Shown one piece after another: positions 59,901 to 64,000 of a stretch of 64,000 nucleotides of DNA. A program made the position numbers and the translations under genes. The stretch is taken from NCBI GenBank assembly GCA_016806645.1, contig JACSYO010001717.1, positions 58,501 to 122,500 of the forward strand. The letters are read 5' to 3'. The number at the start of each line of letters is the position of its first letter. Position 1 is the stretch's first letter. Source of the stretch: Ophiodon elongatus (lineage: Eukaryota; Chordata; Actinopteri; Perciformes; Hexagrammidae). The notes beneath the pieces were generated by a model. It was given only the letters and a program-made list of their open reading frames with translations. It ran no database searches and was not told where the DNA came from.

Positions 59901-60922
59901 CTCAATACAACTGATTGCTTTCAATTTAAAATGACTGAACTGGAATTTTGCCCGTTGTGGTTTGACAGGTGAGCCGCGCAGTCTCTCCTCAAAAGCGATC
60001 CAACGTCAGACTGTTTTTCAGAAAGAAAGGTAAAGATTGTGTTAGAGAGAGTATTTTCCCCCCAATATGCAATGACCTTATTTTAATATACCAGTTAAGA
60101 ACCAAATTATTTGCTTTGAGGTTCAGAGCTGGATGAAAATTGATTCTGACAAAATACAACAACAACAACAACAACAAAAGTTTAAAGACACTGCAACCGT
60201 GAATGGAAAAGGCTGTGTTGCACTTGAAATAAACTGGTATTTAATAACTTTCATAAGTATATAATAAGTTTCACGGCAGACACGAACAGCAATCTCTAAT
60301 CCCTAAATCCCGTGTTTTCCTCCTTTACTCACAGCGTACCTGGGGCCACATAGAGCAACATAGTTTTACGCGTAGGGCCCTGACCAAGCGGGCTCCCATT
60401 AGGACAGCCTCTCCTCAAAGCCATTCATTTGGTTGTATTTTGTTTGGCGCTGCATGAAGTGGGTGGGAATTTTCGATTTTTGATTGTAAGAACATTGTCG
60501 GACACAGCTCCTCCCCGCCCCCCCACACTCAAGACATCAGAAAGGTATGAGAGGAGGGGGTTAGTCAATACAACACGCACTTTGTTTGAAGCAAGTTATT
60601 TTTTACCTCCATTTTATTGGGGTCTTGAGCCTTGCAGGTCCAGGTCTATGTTGCTTTTTAATGCATCGATGGTCTGCAGAGCCTCCGGTCCTTTTCATCC
60701 CATTAAAAGCTGTACAGACTATATAGAGATGCCAGTGTACAATGTTTTACTGTATAGGTAGTGTGAACTCCCGAATATATTAGGTCAATTATCGGAAATG
60801 ACTCAATATGTCAAATATCTCTTGTTATTAACATGTATTGTATCTCTTGCTATTAGCATTTTCAGGTTATATTATTAGTACATTAAGTGTATGCTTGAAA
60901 CGAGTGACAATTGACACGGTCA
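59901..60922. other. Interior between the inverted arms, no coding potential recognised
   Basis: (AAC)n-like run at 60158-60176; otherwise nothing. In particular no transposase motif was seen. Confidence 0.45.
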
Positions 60923-61126
60923 AGGGTCGCAAGAGTTGGGAGTGAGAACGTTTTGGTATTTCAGCTTCTTCTTGTTTGTATGTGGACTATGTTTTTTTTC
61001 TTTTCCTTTCTTTAAAAAAAAGAAAAGAATCAGTGGCAGGAAGAGTTCAACCTGATTGAACTTGTACAAATAATTTTCTAGATTGTGCAATGAGAAACAA
61101 TACTGCATTATAAGAAATTAAAACTT
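60923..61126 (-). repeat. Right arm of the ~210-bp inverted repeat
   Basis: Reverse complement of 58977-59192. Ends 6 bp before family A copy 5. Confidence 0.88.
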
Positions 61127-61131
61127 ATCTG

Positions 61132-61420
61132 CAGCGACCTGTCAATCACAGTAGCCCCGCCCCAAAGCATCCCCTGCTTTATGGTCTGTTTTACTCTAAA
61201 TGGACCATAATTTACTAAATGAACATCATGCTGTATTGAAGAAGACTTGAAACTAGAGATTGAGACATAAACTCATGTTTACAATGTTTACTGAGGGAAT
61301 AAATCAAGAGAGAAGTAGAGTCATTTTCTATAGACTTCTATACAATCTGACTTCTTTTTAAAACCAAAGAAGTCGCCCCCTGCTGGTCAGAATAGAGAAT
61401 GCTAGTTTAAGACACTTCGA
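61132..61420 (+). repeat. Dispersed repeat family A, copy 5
   Basis: Begins 'cgacctgtcaatcacagtag' and continues through 'gccccgccccaaagcatccc' and 'aatgaacatcatgctgtatt' to 'gaatgctagtttaagacac'. The 5' third is missing. Confidence 0.83.
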
Positions 61421-62166
61421 CATGCCGCCGGAGCTCATCTAAGCATGCACTGGGCGTGAGGCAGAGTGCGCCCAGCCACCACACAGCTACTACACATAGT
61501 TACATAGTAAGGACTAATTTATCTGAAAGCACTTTAAATGTGATGCTTGTTCAATTAAGTGAATCTGATAACACAAAACTGTGCAACTGAGCAAAACTGG
61601 CAGAATGGGAAATTGAATCCAGAGGTGGAGCCGGCGTGAGGTTAGGAACTCATCCACGGAGTGGAAAAGTTTTCCAAGACTTAGTTGGAGGAACAAAGAG
61701 GTCCATAGTTCAGTGTGGACTGCTGCTGTAGCATTAGCCTGCAGCTCTCTCCAGGCTTCCTGTGGCAACCTGTCTCACCGTTGGCACCGAGGTATAAAGC
61801 TGTCACACCGCCTGACAGCCACACACTCCTGAAAAGCAAACACGCTGCTGCTGGGTGAAGAAATATAGTGTGAAATGTGCAATGCAATAGTACAATGTGA
61901 GCATAACGGGTTTCCTTTTTTAAATATTTTGGCTTGTTATCTAATATTCAGCCTACACGGTTGTACACTGTCCCCCGGTGGGAGAAGCATCGTTAAAAAA
62001 CACGATTACTTGATTGCCTTGAATACTGATTGCTATTGTGCATGCAGTGGATGCTGTATGCTGCGAGTTGTATTTTGATTGTGCGTGGTGGAGCGGGACT
62101 TCTGTCGTGCTGTGCAACTAATTATAAATGACCTCCTCTGCAGAACTCATCATTTCTGTGTGTGCG

Positions 62167-62168
<2 letters not shown>
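61421..62168. other. Intergenic, no gene recognised
   Basis: Nothing seen on either strand. Confidence 0.5.

Positions 62169-62260
<92 letters not shown>
62169..62260. repeat. (GT)n microsatellite, 92 bp
   Basis: About 46 uninterrupted GT units, the longest pure dinucleotide tract in the window. Confidence 0.95.
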
Positions 62261-62261
<1 letters not shown>

Positions 62262-64000
62262 ATTAATGTGGCGGTGGTTACCTCAGGAGCTCGACAGGTA
62301 GGTCAAGGTTAAAAAGGAAGAGGAGGACATTAGCGCGTCGTCGCCGTCTCTCTCCCGCTCTCCCCGTATAAAATCCATTAACATCTAGAATGATAACCAC
62401 GACGATAACTTCAGTCTATAACCCATAATGGGGTCTGTTCCTGCTGCGGAGTAAAGGCTGCTGGGTGAAACTTCTCACCGGGCGCAATCCATCACCTTTT
62501 ACATTCGGCCCGTTCTTATCCCTCAACTTAATGTTACACCAGGTGTACTCAAAAGCTCCTCATGAGCGCAGTCAGTCAGAGTGCGACCACAAGGACACGC
62601 GGCGTAATAAATGGGAAGCATTAAGGCTGGGCAATATCGGCAAAGTCAAATATAATGAGTATATTTCACCAAGTAACTCAATATATCGCTAATGTGGCAA
62701 TATTTTTGAATGTGAAGATGCTTCAAGTGCAGGTTACGTTCTTTACTGTACTCAAAAGTGTTGCTGGAGTTTTAACCCTCAAACGTTTCGTCAGTCAAAG
62801 ATGTGCTTTTGCAAGATCTTGTGCAACTTTTTGTTTTAGGGTCCCTATGATGGCTACAGTAGCTTGGAAAATAGTCATGTGGGGCGCTGAATATGACGAG
62901 TTTATATAGAGTTAGCTGGCTAGCGCACCCTGCAGTCCCTCCGCCAGGAGATGGGGTCACTCAGTGTCTTGATACTCGACTCGGGCTAGAGATTTGGGAG
63001 TTGTGAACAATGATTCATCATTACATTAATACGCCGTTTTTTTTGTACTCGATACAGTACTTTTGTACTGCGCTTTCTCACTCTTTTATCCAAAGCCTAG
63101 TGATACACACCCTCACACAGCGCTGCAGAGCCCCGCCTCCTCTCACTCACTCACAGTGCTGTCTTTCCACCCGCTCGTCTCGTTCGCTCCTGTTGAATAT
63201 TATAATTTGCGGGTCGTCGTTGTCTTCAGTTTTTCCCCTTTCAATTACCGAGACAGACGAAGCCTGCCACAAGTTCATAATGAATCATAAAATATCTTTG
63301 GAGCATGTTTTGGAACATCCTCCAAGGTGGCTTGTGGACCCCGTCTCATTTACCATGCTTTCTGGGTGGCACTTTTTTTTGCAGGTGTCATCACCGTTCA
63401 TATCTATACAGCCGTGCTTCAAATTAGATTGTTTATGATAGCCCATCGTTCTTCAGGGATCTAGTCTCTTCACCAGATTAACGTAGAGTTGATACATTTA
63501 TTTTTTAATACAAATTTAAAATTTCATGCCCTCAGTGTTTTCTTTCTTTTTTTTCTGTGGTATCGGATATATTATATTCAATATCAATATTCTTCAAGTG
63601 ATTGTATCAAAGTTAGACATTTTAGTATTGTGTCAACAATTATGCTCTTACTGTATGCCATGAGACAAAGGAGTGGTAATACAGCACATGCTTTGAATAG
63701 CTTAGATATAGCATGCAGTGCTCTAAGCAGACCGGATGGCAGCAGATAATAGAACGCTCATTACAACCAGAAGAGACTGGACTTGATTTCTATGAATCTC
63801 AGGTGTGTGCGCTCCATTGTTGTAGTTGTTTCCATGGTGCCCAACTGACTCGGAAGTACATTGGTCCTAATTTAGTTTTCCTTTTACCATTGTCCTATTT
63901 GTAAAAGTTAATTTTATTTTTTCAACCTTTTTTTTTTGGGCCTTCCATGTTCTATCCCGGAGTTTTGCATTATCCCACCATTCAGTTATTTATTTTAAGG
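62261..64000. other. Intergenic, no gene recognised; possible repeat at 62620-62700
   Basis: 'taaggctgggcaatatcggc' and 'caatatatcgctaatg' recall a common fish hAT terminus. 63050-63290 is a GC-richer patch without a supported gene. Confidence 0.4.

Noticed and set aside
62079..62312. Cys/Val repeat protein frames around GT tracts (also at 29840, 47080, 55655, 55822)
   Set aside because: Dinucleotide repeats translate as CVCV or HTHT; no coding evidence.

Overview
The window reads as teleost fish genomic DNA, probably percomorph. It is intron-containing and rich in CA/GT microsatellites, and it carries teleost-type repeats: an RTE-like LINE ending in (ATGG)n, L2/Maui-type LINEs, Tc1-like and hAT-like termini, and a Ty3/gypsy element with an unusual domain order. 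Only one protein-coding gene looks alive.

Left third (0-23 kb). A LINE fragment is followed by a decayed copy of the sugar-transporter-family gene slc45a3 (minus strand, about 1.3-3.7 kb). It has a 2-bp frameshift, a lost MFS motif and missing exons. A 782-bp solo LTR follows, containing a minisatellite and flanked by 5-bp target duplications. The live gene is nucks1 (minus strand). Its ATG is at 22618, its stop at 10914, and eight exons with consensus splice sites join into a 301-codon frame. The slc45a3-nucks1 adjacency and shared strand match the human 1q32 order as I recall it. Fish NUCKS1 here carries a 49-residue symmetric exon (exon 5) that looks like a duplicate of exon 7 and is absent from the human protein as I recall it. 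The promoter (about 22.85-23.02 kb) is GC-rich with paired inverted CCAAT boxes 32 bp apart. Introns hold several hAT-like elements, one with clear terminal repeats and a near-perfect 8-bp target duplication.

Middle (23-46 kb). This part is gene-poor and repeat-dominated. It holds a 3-kb minisatellite of 19/21-bp units (25.5-28.6 kb), microsatellites, hAT-like non-autonomous elements, a 5'-truncated RTE-like LINE with a perfect 12-bp target duplication (32.77-35.36 kb), an L2 remnant, a 4.7-kb Gmr1-like Ty3/gypsy element with both LTRs and a 5-bp target duplication (36.5-41.2 kb; domain order gag-PR-IN-RT-RH), a possible further solo LTR, and a 1.17-kb satellite of 17-bp units (44.6-45.7 kb).

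Right third (46-64 kb). I recognise no host gene. It contains a ~300-bp tandem duplication built on CA tracts, an L2/Maui-like LINE with an open RT frame (50.6-52.4 kb), at least five same-orientation copies of one dispersed repeat across 31-61 kb, a pair of ~210-bp inverted arms 1.7 kb apart, a 24-bp hairpin, and many long GT/CA tracts. Function in this window therefore comes down to nucks1. The rest is mostly repeat biology plus one gene death.
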